Below are positions 1 through 7,111 of a stretch of 11,087 nt of DNA, piece after piece (the first letter of the stretch is position 1; each line of letters opens with the position of its first letter). The notes beneath the pieces are model-generated. The model searched no databases, was not told where the DNA came from, and saw only the letters and a program-made list of their open reading frames with translations. The DNA is from an uncultured Muribaculaceae bacterium (GTDB lineage: Bacteria > Bacteroidota > Bacteroidia > Bacteroidales > Muribaculaceae): positions 1 through 11,087 of the forward strand of contig CABUTS010000079.1 of assembly GCA_902494515.1 (NCBI GenBank). The letters run 5' to 3'. Made by a program: the position numbers and the translations under genes.

Positions 1-971
1 CCCGCGCCGACGATGGTGTGAAGCTCGTCGATGAACAGGATTACGTCGGGGTTGCGGCTCAGTTCGTTGAGGATAGCCTTGATGCGCTCCTCAAACTGAC
101 CGCGGTATTTGGTGCCGGCGACGATGGAGGCCATGTCGAGCGAAACAACGCGCTTGTCGAAAAGGATGCGCGACACCTTGCGCTGCACGATGCGCAGTGC
201 AAGACCTTCCACGATCGCCGACTTGCCGACACCGGGTTCGCCGATGAGCACGGGGTTGTTCTTCTTGCGGCGGCTCAGAATCTGGGCCAGACGCTCGATT
301 TCAACCTCGCGGCCTACGACGGGATCCAGACGGCCGTCCTCAGCCGCGCGGGTCATGTCGTTGCCGAACTTGTCGAGGGTCGGGGTGTCGTTTCCGCGGC
401 TCCCCTTCGAGGACGACGGGGTGCGCTCCGCTGCGGAGCTCCCCTGCTGGTTGCGGCGCGAGGACTGGGGTTCCTCGTCTTCATCCTCCTCCTCGTCGGT
501 GTATCCGGCTCCGGCGCGCGGAGCGTCGGCTTTGTTCTGCAGCAGGGCGAGCAGCGACTGATAATCGATGCCGGCCTGACGGAAAGGCGCTATGAAGTCC
601 ATGCGCTGTATCTCGGGATTATGAAGGATGGCAAGAAGAAGGTGCACGGTGTCGACGGCTTCGCTTTTGAGCATACGCGCTTCGAGCACCGAAAGTTTCA
701 CCAGACGGTTGCAGAGATCGTTGGCGGTGATGTCGGCTGACAGATGCGAACCCGACGCGTCGAACAATCGGTCGTCGAGCTGCTGCCGGAGCTGGTAAAC
801 CGAGGCGTTGCGGGAAATCCGCTCCAGCATCGACACGACGGGCGACCCGGTGTCGGCCAGAATCGCCAGGAACAGGTGCTCCGGGGTGATGACGGCGTTG
901 TTGTGGCGGATTGCCTCCTGACGGCTGAGCTCCAGGATAGCTTTAAGCTGTTCAGTGAAATTTATCTCCAT
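1..971 (-). CDS. clpC: ClpC-type Clp ATPase (AAA+ unfoldase), N-terminal part, cut by window edge
   Basis: This is the first 323 codons of a Hsp100/Clp ATPase; the rest lies beyond the left edge. Such proteins form hexamers that unfold proteins and feed them to ClpP, or act in disaggregation, in the cytoplasm. Translating the minus strand from the ATG at 971-969 gives MEINFTEQLKAILELSRQEA, typical of the double Clp N-domain (about residues 1-145). A polar, acidic linker follows (about 147-196), then the first AAA+ module, opening with LDKFGNDMTRAAEDGRLDPV. It contains Walker A GEPGVGKS (244-251), the pore-region KYRGQFEER (288-296) and Walker B ILFIDELH (311-318). I call it ClpC rather than ClpB because the D1 opening resembles ClpC and the linker shows no long coiled coil so far. 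The middle region that would settle this is off the window. It is divergent from gyrA, a neighbourhood I recall from other Bacteroidales. Confidence 0.93.
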   Translation of the reverse strand, partial: MEINFTEQLKAILELSRQEAIRHNNAVITPEHLFLAILADTGSPVVSMLERISRNASVYQLRQQLDDRLFDASGSHLSADITANDLCNRLVKLSVLEARMLKSEAVDTVHLLLAILHNPEIQRMDFIAPFRQAGIDYQSLLALLQNKADAPRAGAGYTDEEEDEDEEPQSSRRNQQGSSAAERTPSSSKGSRGNDTPTLDKFGNDMTRAAEDGRLDPVVGREVEIERLAQILSRRKKNNPVLIGEPGVGKSAIVEGLALRIVQRKVSRILFDKRVVSLDMASIVAGTKYRGQFEERIKAILNELSRNPDVILFIDELHTIVGA

Positions 972-1126
972 TAAATAAATATATGTGAAGGAAACACAGT
1001 TTACAAATTGCCCTTAGTGTAATATATAACGGCAAAGAGCGTGCCAAATTGCGGGATGCAGCGCTGTGTGGTGCTTAAAAAAGTTTAAAACGGGGTCCCG
1101 CGGAATTTTTCACCGCATTCCCTCTG

Positions 1127-1134
1127 CAAAGTTA
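1127..1134 (-). promoter_or_regulatory. Candidate -7 promoter element for clpC
   Basis: Read on the minus strand these bases are TAACTTTG, an exact match to the Bacteroidetes -7 consensus TAnnTTTG. It is the only CAAAnnTA match between the clpC start and gyrA promoter. Transcription would start near 1120, leaving a leader of about 150 bases. No clear -33 TTTG is present at the expected distance, so the assignment rests on the -7 box. Confidence 0.5.
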
Positions 1135-1157
1135 CTTAATATTTCAGAAAAAATGCG

Positions 1158-1165
1158 TATCTTTG
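1158..1165 (+). promoter_or_regulatory. Candidate -7 promoter element for gyrA
   Basis: The sequence TATCTTTG matches the Bacteroidetes -7 consensus TAnnTTTG. Transcription would start near 1172 and give a leader of about 155 bases before the gyrA ATG. The -33 region expected around 1133-1138 is poor (TACTTA). It lies back to back with the clpC element on the other strand. Confidence 0.5.
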
Positions 1166-1328
1166 TAGGATAATTAGCGACACCTGTCCGGTGCCGTCGT
1201 TATCGGAGTAGCTCCACGGCAACGCCCGCTGCCCTCTCCACTCTCCCCTCTCGCCTCTCCACTTTCTCCCCCCTCTGCTCTCCGTTACGCTTACTACACC
1301 TGTAGTTTATACATTCTAAACAAATATC
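1166..1328 (+). other. gyrA leader with hairpin and polypyrimidine tract
   Basis: This non-coding leader holds two visible structures. An imperfect hairpin at 1193-1220 has GCCGT pairing with ACGGC and, inside it, GGAG (1205-1208) pairing with CTCC (1212-1215), with a bulge on the 5' side. Next is a 52-base C/T run (1232-1283) broken by only four purines. It contains the 10-base word CCTCTCCACT twice, at 1233-1242 and 1254-1263, a 21-base period. The last 40 bases before the ATG are A/T-rich with no Shine-Dalgarno sequence, normal for this phylum. No convincing small gene was seen in the 357-base intergenic region. Confidence 0.55.
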
Positions 1329-3914
1329 ATGCTCGACGAAGACCGCATTATTAAGATTAACATCGAGAACGAGATGAAGTCGGCCTACATCGATTATTCG
1401 ATGTCCGTAATCGTCTCACGCGCCCTTCCCGACGTACGCGACGGCCTCAAACCCGTACACCGCCGTGTGCTCTTCGGAATGAACGTCATGGGGAACACCT
1501 CCGACAAGCCCCACAAGAAGGCTGCCAATGCCGTCGGTGAGGTTATGGGTAAATATCACCCCCACGGCGACTCATCTATTTATGGTACAATCGTGCGTAT
1601 GGCTCAGCCCTGGGCCATGCGTGAATGTCTGGTCGACGGCCACGGCAACTTCGGTTCAATCGACGGCGACGGCCCTGCCGCCATGCGTTACACTGAGGTA
1701 CGCCTGCAGAAGATGGGCGAAGAGATGCTTCGCGACATCGACTCCGAAACCGTTGATTTCCAGCCTACTTACGACAACTCCCGTCAGGAGCCTACGGTGC
1801 TCCCGACCCGTTTCCCCAACCTGCTGGTCAACGGCTCGTCGGGCATCGCCGTCGGTATGGCAACGAATATGCCTACCCACAACCTCTGCGAGTCCATCAA
1901 CGCCTGCATCGCCTGCCTTGAAAATCCCGACATCACTATCCCCGAGCTGATGAAGGTGATTCCCGCCCCCGACTTCCCCACCGGCGGTACAATCTTCGGC
2001 ATCAACGGCGTCAAGGAGGCCTACGAGACCGGCCGCGGCCGTATCGTAATCCGTGCCAACGCCGACATCGAGCAGGAGAAGGAACACGAGACCATCGTTG
2101 TCCACGAAATCCCCTACGGCGTCAACAAGGCCGAACTCATTAAATATATAGCCGAACTCGTCAACGAGAAGAAGCTCGAAGGTATCGCCGACCTCAACGA
2201 CGAATCGGACTATAAGGGTATGCGCATCGTCATCAAGCTGCGCCAGGACGCCAACGCCAACGTTGTCCTGAACAAGCTCTACAAGATGACCCCGATGCAG
2301 TCGACCTTCGCCGTCAACAACGTCGCTCTGGTCAACGGACGCCCCCGTCTGCTCAACCTCAAGGACCTGGTTCAGGCTTTCGTCGACCACCGCCACGACG
2401 TGGTTATCCGCCGCACCAAGTTCGAGCTCCGCAAGGCTCAGGAACGCGCCCACATCCTGGAAGGTCTGATTATCGCCTGCGACAACATCGACGAGGTCAT
2501 CAAGATTATCCGCGGCGCCGAGTCTACCGAAGCTGCCCGCGCAACCCTGGCCGAGCGCTTCGGCCTGAGCGATGCCCAGACCCAGGCAATCGTCGACATG
2601 CGTCTGCGTCAGCTCACCGGACTGGAGCAGGACAAGCTCCACGCCCAGTACAAGGAACTCGAGGAGCTCATCGCCCACCTGGAGCTGATTCTCAGCGACG
2701 ACAGCGTGTGCCGCGGCGTAATCCGCGACGAACTCATCGAAATCCGCGACAAATACGGCGATCCCCGCCGCACCAAGATCGAATATGCCGCCGGCGAATT
2801 CAATGCCGAAGACTTCTATGCCGACGACGACATGATCATCACCATCTCCCACATGGGCTACATCAAGCGCACTCCCCTCTCGGAGTTCCGCGCCCAGAAC
2901 CGCGGCGGCGTAGGCTCGCGTGGTTCCAACACCCGCGAGGAGGACTTCATCGAATACATCTACCCCGCTTCGATGCACAACAATCTGCTGTTCTTCACTC
3001 AGCGAGGTCTGGTTTACAAGATGAAGGTTTACGAGCTGCCCGAAGGCGCCAAGAACACCAAGGGCCGCGCTATCCAGAATCTGCTCAACATCGAGCAGGG
3101 CGATGCCGTCAACGCCTTCATCACCATCAGGAACCTCGATGATCCCGAGTTCACGGCAAGCCACAACCTGGTGTTCGCAACCCGTCTGGGCCAGATCAAG
3201 AAGACCAGCCTCTCGGAATACGCCCGCATCAATGTCAAGGGTAAGAAGGCTATTGTTCTCCGCGACGACGACAACCTGATCGGCGTAGAGCTGACCGACG
3301 GCAATTGCGAGATTCTCATGGCCAATCGCAACGGCCGCGCCATCCGTTTCAACGAGTCGACAGTCCGCACCATGGGCCGTGTGGCCGCCGGTGTCCGCGG
3401 CATGAAGCTCGACGGCGGCGACGACCAGGTGGTCGGCATGATCTGCATGCACCCCGAAGACAATCACACCGTGATGGTTGTTTCCGAGAACGGCTACGGC
3501 AAGCGCTCCGAACTCGACGGCTACCGCATCACCAACCGCGGCGGCAAGGGCGTGAAGACCATGAACATCACCGAGAAGACCGGTAACCTCGTTGCCATCA
3601 AGAGCGTAACCGACGAGAATGACCTGATGATCATCAATCGCTCGGGCATCACACTGCGCGTCCGCATGGCCGACATCCGCGTCATGGGCCGCAACACTCA
3701 GGGTCTGCGAATCATCAACCTCGACAAGCGCGGCGACGAAATCGCCTCGGTATGCTGCGTCGACACCGACCCCGAAGAGGAGGCTGTTGAAGCAATCGAG
3801 AACCCAGAAATCCTTGAGGGTGAACCGGTTGACAACACCGTAGACGAGGAGGAAGAGGATATCCCCGAAGACGAAGGCGCTGAAGAAAATCCCGATGAAC
3901 CTTCCGAAGATTAA
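1329..3914 (+). CDS. gyrA: DNA gyrase subunit A (type IIA topoisomerase)
   Basis: GyrA with GyrB introduces negative supercoils using ATP and is the quinolone target. The 861-residue protein is close to the usual family length. The start is supported by alignment of INIENEMKSAYIDYSMSVIV with the GyrA N-terminus. The winged-helix segment has RALPDVRDGLKPVHRR, the quinolone-region motif KYHPHGDSS (75-83), and the catalytic tyrosine Tyr121 in AAMRYTE. The position matching E. coli Ser83 is Ser82, whereas that matching Asp87 is Gly86. The C-terminal beta-pinwheel carries a variant GyrA box QNRGGVG (523-529) and a related TNRGGKG (735-741). It ends in a strongly acidic tail (about 812-861). The box, though imperfect, favours GyrA over ParC. 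The 66-base gap to the next gene holds no terminator, so co-transcription is likely. Confidence 0.96.
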   Translation: MLDEDRIIKINIENEMKSAYIDYSMSVIVSRALPDVRDGLKPVHRRVLFGMNVMGNTSDKPHKKAANAVGEVMGKYHPHGDSSIYGTIVRMAQPWAMRECLVDGHGNFGSIDGDGPAAMRYTEVRLQKMGEEMLRDIDSETVDFQPTYDNSRQEPTVLPTRFPNLLVNGSSGIAVGMATNMPTHNLCESINACIACLENPDITIPELMKVIPAPDFPTGGTIFGINGVKEAYETGRGRIVIRANADIEQEKEHETIVVHEIPYGVNKAELIKYIAELVNEKKLEGIADLNDESDYKGMRIVIKLRQDANANVVLNKLYKMTPMQSTFAVNNVALVNGRPRLLNLKDLVQAFVDHRHDVVIRRTKFELRKAQERAHILEGLIIACDNIDEVIKIIRGAESTEAARATLAERFGLSDAQTQAIVDMRLRQLTGLEQDKLHAQYKELEELIAHLELILSDDSVCRGVIRDELIEIRDKYGDPRRTKIEYAAGEFNAEDFYADDDMIITISHMGYIKRTPLSEFRAQNRGGVGSRGSNTREEDFIEYIYPASMHNNLLFFTQRGLVYKMKVYELPEGAKNTKGRAIQNLLNIEQGDAVNAFITIRNLDDPEFTASHNLVFATRLGQIKKTSLSEYARINVKGKKAIVLRDDDNLIGVELTDGNCEILMANRNGRAIRFNESTVRTMGRVAAGVRGMKLDGGDDQVVGMICMHPEDNHTVMVVSENGYGKRSELDGYRITNRGGKGVKTMNITEKTGNLVAIKSVTDENDLMIINRSGITLRVRMADIRVMGRNTQGLRIINLDKRGDEIASVCCVDTDPEEEAVEAIENPEILEGEPVDNTVDEEEEDIPEDEGAEENPDEPSED

Positions 3915-3980
3915 ACCTTCCCCTTTCCCGACACTCTAAAATCAGAAAACTTACCTTCAATATCCACAAAAACTGCCATT

Positions 3981-5192
3981 ATGAAAAAGATCAGCATCTT
4001 AGGTCTTGCTCTTATCGGCGCCTTCGCGGCAACCGCTCAGGTTCAGACCGTAAAGGACGTTGAGAATCAGCTCAAAAAGGATGTGATGGCTTATCCCAAT
4101 GCCATCAAGACCCTCACTCCCGCTTTCACCAACCCTGAGACCGACAAGCTGGCTCAGACCTGGTATGTCGCCGGCAAGGGCGCCTTCGACTATGTAAACC
4201 AGGCCAACGCCATGTCGCGTATCACCAAGGAGACAAACTACGCCCAGTGGGGTCAGTTCGTCATCGACGGTTACGAATATCTCCTGAAGGCTCTTCCCCT
4301 CGACTCAGTTGCCGATGCAAAGGGCAAAATCAAGACCAAATACTCCAAAGATATCCTCAAGACTCTCGTAAACAACTATCCTCTGGCTCAGGAAGCCGGT
4401 CTCTGGTTCTACAACGACGTCAAGGACTATCCCAAAGCTGCCAAGGCCTGGAGCTACATCTTCACACTTCCCGAGAATCCCGCTGTGATCAAGGCCGGTC
4501 TGAAGGTTCTCCCCGACTCCGTGCTCGGTGCTTACCGTTTCTACTCGGGCTGCGCTAACTCCCTGGCCAATGACTATGCTCCCGCGCTGAACGACTTCGA
4601 GCAGGCCATCAAGCTCGGCTACAAGGACAAAGCCGCTTATGACTACGCCATCACCGCCGCCACCCAGCTTAAGGAATACGACAAGGCTGCCAACATCGCC
4701 AAGGCTGCTTACGCTCACTTCCCCGAACCCAACTACCTCGGCACCATAATCAACAACAAACTGGAACAGAAGGACTATGACGGCGCTCTTACCTTCCTGG
4801 ATCCCTACATTCAGGCTGAGCCCAGCAACGGCGCACTCTACTACCTCAAGGGTGTGATCATGGAGCAGAAAGGCGACAACGCTCAGGCCAAGCAGATGTA
4901 TGGCAAGGCTATCGAATTCGATGCCAACAACGCCAACGCCCTCTTCCGCTACGCTCTGAAGATCTGCGAAGAGGCTGATGCCCTCGACCAGAACGAATCC
5001 ACCAACATGACTCAGGCTGAATACGACAAGTTCTGCCAGGAGCGCACCTTCCCGATGTACCGCGAAGCTGCCCAGTACCTCGAAAAAGCTTTCCAGATTG
5101 ACGAGAACCTCACCGACTGCCTGACCCTGCTCCGTTCGATCTACTACAAGCTCAACGACGAAGCCAACCTCAAGCGTGTCAACGAGATGTAA
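3981..5192 (+). CDS. Exported tetratricopeptide-repeat protein downstream of gyrA
   Basis: A 403-residue protein that I recognise only at the level of fold. It begins with a classical signal peptide: MKK, a hydrophobic stretch (4-17) and a likely signal peptidase I site ATA|Q after residue 19, with no lipobox cysteine, so a periplasmic location is expected. The rest is alpha-helical repeats. The clearest tetratricopeptide unit is about 284-317 (ALYYLKGVIMEQKGDNAQAK and onward, ending KAIEFDANNA). Weaker units are seen at about 136-165, 182-215, 216-249, 250-282 and 360-392. Such proteins usually act as protein-protein scaffolds; no catalytic motif is visible. It follows gyrA by 66 bases without a terminator and ends at the hairpin at 5239. 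The adjacency to gyrA does not explain its role. The last seven codons and stop are duplicated immediately downstream. Confidence 0.88.
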   Translation: MKKISILGLALIGAFAATAQVQTVKDVENQLKKDVMAYPNAIKTLTPAFTNPETDKLAQTWYVAGKGAFDYVNQANAMSRITKETNYAQWGQFVIDGYEYLLKALPLDSVADAKGKIKTKYSKDILKTLVNNYPLAQEAGLWFYNDVKDYPKAAKAWSYIFTLPENPAVIKAGLKVLPDSVLGAYRFYSGCANSLANDYAPALNDFEQAIKLGYKDKAAYDYAITAATQLKEYDKAANIAKAAYAHFPEPNYLGTIINNKLEQKDYDGALTFLDPYIQAEPSNGALYYLKGVIMEQKGDNAQAKQMYGKAIEFDANNANALFRYALKICEEADALDQNESTNMTQAEYDKFCQERTFPMYREAAQYLEKAFQIDENLTDCLTLLRSIYYKLNDEANLKRVNEM

Positions 5193-5218
5193 TCTCAAGC
5201 GTGTCAACGGAATGTAAT
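5169..5218 (+). repeat. Tandem duplication of the gene end and stop codon
   Basis: Two adjacent 25-base copies, 5169-5193 and 5194-5218, share CTCAAGCGTGTCAACG, then differ only in AG versus GA, then share ATGTAAT. The first copy is the last codons of the repeat-protein gene (LKRVNEM and stop). The second lies just after the stop. Because the period is 25, it sits in another frame, where it would again read LKRVNGM and stop. Confidence 0.92.
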
Positions 5219-5238
5219 TCATTTCCCCTATAATACTT

Positions 5239-5273
5239 AATGCGGTTCCCGGCCTCCGGGAGCCGCATTTTTT
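5239..5273 (+). terminator. Rho-independent terminator after the gyrA/TPR unit
   Basis: The left arm AATGCGGTTCCCGG (5239-5252) pairs over 14 positions, one of them G-T, with CCGGGAGCCGCATT (5256-5269) around a CCT loop. A run of six T (5268-5273) follows. This is a very strong intrinsic terminator and separates the gyrA/TPR unit from the transporter gene. Confidence 0.92.
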
Positions 5274-5283
5274 GCGTCATCCA

Positions 5284-5377
5284 GTTCCGTTCCGGACAAA
5301 ATCCCAGGCAATCCGAACCAATCTCAGGCAAAATCCGGTCATCCCGGACAAATCCCCGGCAAAATCCGGGCAAAATG
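5284..5377. repeat. Degenerate short-repeat patch (GGCAAAATCC-like units)
   Basis: Between the terminator and the transporter promoter the sequence is built from variants of a 10-14 base word. GGCAAAATCCGG occurs exactly at 5327-5338 and 5358-5369. CCGGACAAAATCCC (5292-5305) and CCGGACAAATCCCC (5344-5357) are near copies, and AGGCAATCCG, CCAATCTCAGG and GGGCAAAATGGG fill the rest. The spacing is irregular and no coding frame is convincing. Confidence 0.7.
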
Positions 5378-5433
5378 GGATAAAGTTGTGTAGTTTTTTT
5401 TTACAAATGTGCCTGTTTGTTTTTAGAATTTAG

Positions 5434-5441
5434 TAACTTTG
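5434..5441 (+). promoter_or_regulatory. Candidate -7 promoter element for the transporter gene
   Basis: TAACTTTG matches TAnnTTTG exactly and lies 27 bases before the ATG, so the leader would be about 20 bases. A TTTG at 5416-5419 is only 14 bases upstream, shorter than the usual 19-21, so the -33 element is uncertain. Confidence 0.6.
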
Positions 5442-5468
5442 CAATTTAAACCAAACATTTAGTTTCCA

Positions 5469-6941
5469 ATGGAAAAATCCACTGAATTGAAGAATCCGGT
5501 TGATGCCGGACGTCAGCTGCTCAGCGACAAAACCTGGGCCCGGTGGACCGCGTTGATCTTAGTGGCGTTGATGATGTTTTTCGCCTACATGTTCGTTGAC
5601 GTGATGTCCCCTTTGCAGTCACTGATTGAAGACCAGCGCGGCTGGAAACCCGAAGCTTTCGGCTACTATGCCGGCGCCGAGTATATCCTGAACGTGTTCG
5701 GTTTCCTGATTGTGGCAGGTATTATTCTCGACAAGATGGGCATCCGCTTCACCGGCACGCTCTCCGCCTCGGTGATGGTTGTGGGCGCCTGCATCAAACT
5801 CTACGCCATTTCCGACGCTTTCCAGACTACGGAATTCTGCAACTGGCTGAACTCATGGTGGGTAGCGATGCCCGGCTCGGCCAAGCTCGCCGCCCTCGGC
5901 TTCATGATTTTCGGCTGCGGCTGCGAAATGGCCGGTATCACCGTCAGCAAGACCCTCGCCAAATGGTTCGAGGGTAAGGAGATGGCCCTCGCGATGGGTC
6001 TCGAAATGGCTCTTGCCCGCGTAGGTGTGTTCGCAATCTTCTCCATCTCCCCGTGGCTTGCCGGCGTTATGGGTGAAAAGACTGTCGTAGTCCCCGTAGC
6101 GTTCTGCACCGTACTTCTGCTCATCGGTCTTATCTGCTTCATCGTGTTCACCTTCATGGACTCCAAGCTCGATAAGGAACTCAAGGTCGCTCACGAAAAA
6201 GTTGAAGGCGACGACACCGCCGAGGAGGAATTCAAGTTCTCCGATGTCGGTAAGATTCTGACCAGCAAACTGTTTTGGATTATCGCCCTGCTCTGCGTGC
6301 TCTACTACTCCGCAATTTTCCCCTTCCAGCGCTATGCCACCAATATGCTGCAGTGCAACCTCGGCATGACCGAGCAGCAGGCCGCCGACATCTTCCGCTG
6401 GTTCCCCATCGGTGCGGCTGCCCTGACCCCGTTCCTCGGCATGTACCTCGACCATAAGGGCAAAGGCGCATCGATGCTGATTCTCGGTGCCCTGCTGATG
6501 ATCGGCTGCCACCTGGTATTCGCCCTCGTGCTCCCCGCCGCTCCCTACACCTGGATTGCCTTCACTGCCATCATCGTGCTCGGCGTCAGCTTCTCGCTGG
6601 TTCCCGCAGCCCTCTGGCCCTCTGTTCCCAAGGTGATGGAAAAACGTTACCTCGGTTCGGCATACTCGCTGATTTTCTGGGTGCAGAACATCGGTCTTGC
6701 CCTCTTCCCCATTCTCATCGGTGTGGTTCTCGAGGCCTGCAACCCCGGTATAACCGATCCTCTGAAGCGCAACTACACCGTGCCGATGCTCCTGTTCGCC
6801 TCGCTCGGTGTGCTCGCCCTTATCTTCGGTTTCTGGCTGAAGATTCTCGACGCCAAGAAACACTATGGTCTTGAAGAACCCAACATCAAGCCCAGCAAGG
6901 AGGAAGCCACCATGGAGTCCGAAGGACTTGAAAACGAATAA
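5469..6941 (+). CDS. Major facilitator superfamily transporter, MFSD1-like
   Basis: A 490-residue inner-membrane secondary transporter. Hydrophobicity suggests 12 helices, roughly at 27-46, 66-87, 96-114, 138-159, 180-200, 207-230, 268-287, 310-327, 335-355, 360-384, 396-421 and 438-460. A charged central loop (231-262) separates the two halves. Motif-A-like turns are seen at LDKMGIRF (87-94) and LDHKGKGA (327-334). The segments KWFEGKEMALAMG (165-177) and ALWPSVPKVM...YLGSAYS (381-400), followed by QNIGLALFPI, resemble what I remember of the MFSD1 family, whose animal member moves dipeptides out of lysosomes. Bacterial relatives are largely unassigned, so the substrate is open; the neighbouring sugar genes make sugar an alternative. 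The gene has its own promoter and terminator candidates, so it is probably monocistronic. Confidence 0.9.
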   Translation: MEKSTELKNPVDAGRQLLSDKTWARWTALILVALMMFFAYMFVDVMSPLQSLIEDQRGWKPEAFGYYAGAEYILNVFGFLIVAGIILDKMGIRFTGTLSASVMVVGACIKLYAISDAFQTTEFCNWLNSWWVAMPGSAKLAALGFMIFGCGCEMAGITVSKTLAKWFEGKEMALAMGLEMALARVGVFAIFSISPWLAGVMGEKTVVVPVAFCTVLLLIGLICFIVFTFMDSKLDKELKVAHEKVEGDDTAEEEFKFSDVGKILTSKLFWIIALLCVLYYSAIFPFQRYATNMLQCNLGMTEQQAADIFRWFPIGAAALTPFLGMYLDHKGKGASMLILGALLMIGCHLVFALVLPAAPYTWIAFTAIIVLGVSFSLVPAALWPSVPKVMEKRYLGSAYSLIFWVQNIGLALFPILIGVVLEACNPGITDPLKRNYTVPMLLFASLGVLALIFGFWLKILDAKKHYGLEEPNIKPSKEEATMESEGLENE

Positions 6942-6961
6942 TTGAATTAACTTTATTTAAT

Positions 6962-7005
6962 AACAAAGAAGGATTTCCACAAGGGAGTCCTTCTTTGTTG
7001 TTTAT
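6962..7005 (+). terminator. Intrinsic terminator after the transporter gene
   Basis: The arms 6962-6978 and 6983-6999 pair over 17 positions, two of them G-T, around an ACAA loop. The outer part (AACAAAGAAGGA with TCCTTCTTTGTT) is perfect. The T-tract (TTGTTTAT) is weak, but the position 20 bases after the stop and the long stem make termination likely. Confidence 0.8.
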
Positions 7006-7111
7006 ACCGTTGATATTTCCCCTGTTAGACTCCGGTTAAGCCATTTTATTCTGCCCGGTTAATCCCGGCGTTAATGTTTTTATAAGGTGTTAATTTCTGG
7101 CAATTTTCAGC

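Noticed and set aside
18..974. Plus-strand open frames of 240, 150 and 76 codons
   Set aside because: They lie antisense to clpC, whose minus-strand translation has clear Clp N-domain, Walker A and Walker B motifs. The plus-strand products resemble no family.
1232..1283. Phase-variable simple-sequence repeat
   Set aside because: The tract is C/T-rich but not a uniform short unit; only one 10-base word repeats, so slippage-driven switching is not supported.
1656..3467. 603-codon open frame antisense to gyrA
   Set aside because: Its length follows from GC-rich codon use in gyrA, with few T-A-rich codons to create antisense stops. The product is low-complexity Val/Asp/Leu/Gly-rich and GyrA is unmistakable on the other strand.
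4305..5222. 305-codon open frame antisense to the TPR gene
   Set aside because: Shadow of a real coding strand with signal peptide and repeats; no start context or motif supports it.
5179..5373. Small minus-strand frame over the repeat patch
   Set aside because: It crosses the terminator hairpin and the degenerate repeats, and the product has no recognisable feature.
5284..5377. CRISPR array
   Set aside because: The repeated words are 10-14 bases, diverged and irregularly spaced, with no constant-length spacers and no cas gene nearby.
5853..6863. 336-codon open frame antisense to the transporter
   Set aside because: The product is His/Glu/Gly-rich without family features, while the sense strand encodes a 12-helix transporter.
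7035..7093. Four GTTAA words as an operator array
   Set aside because: The spacing (23, 12 and 19 bases) is irregular and a five-base A/T-rich word is expected by chance in this A/T-rich intergenic region.
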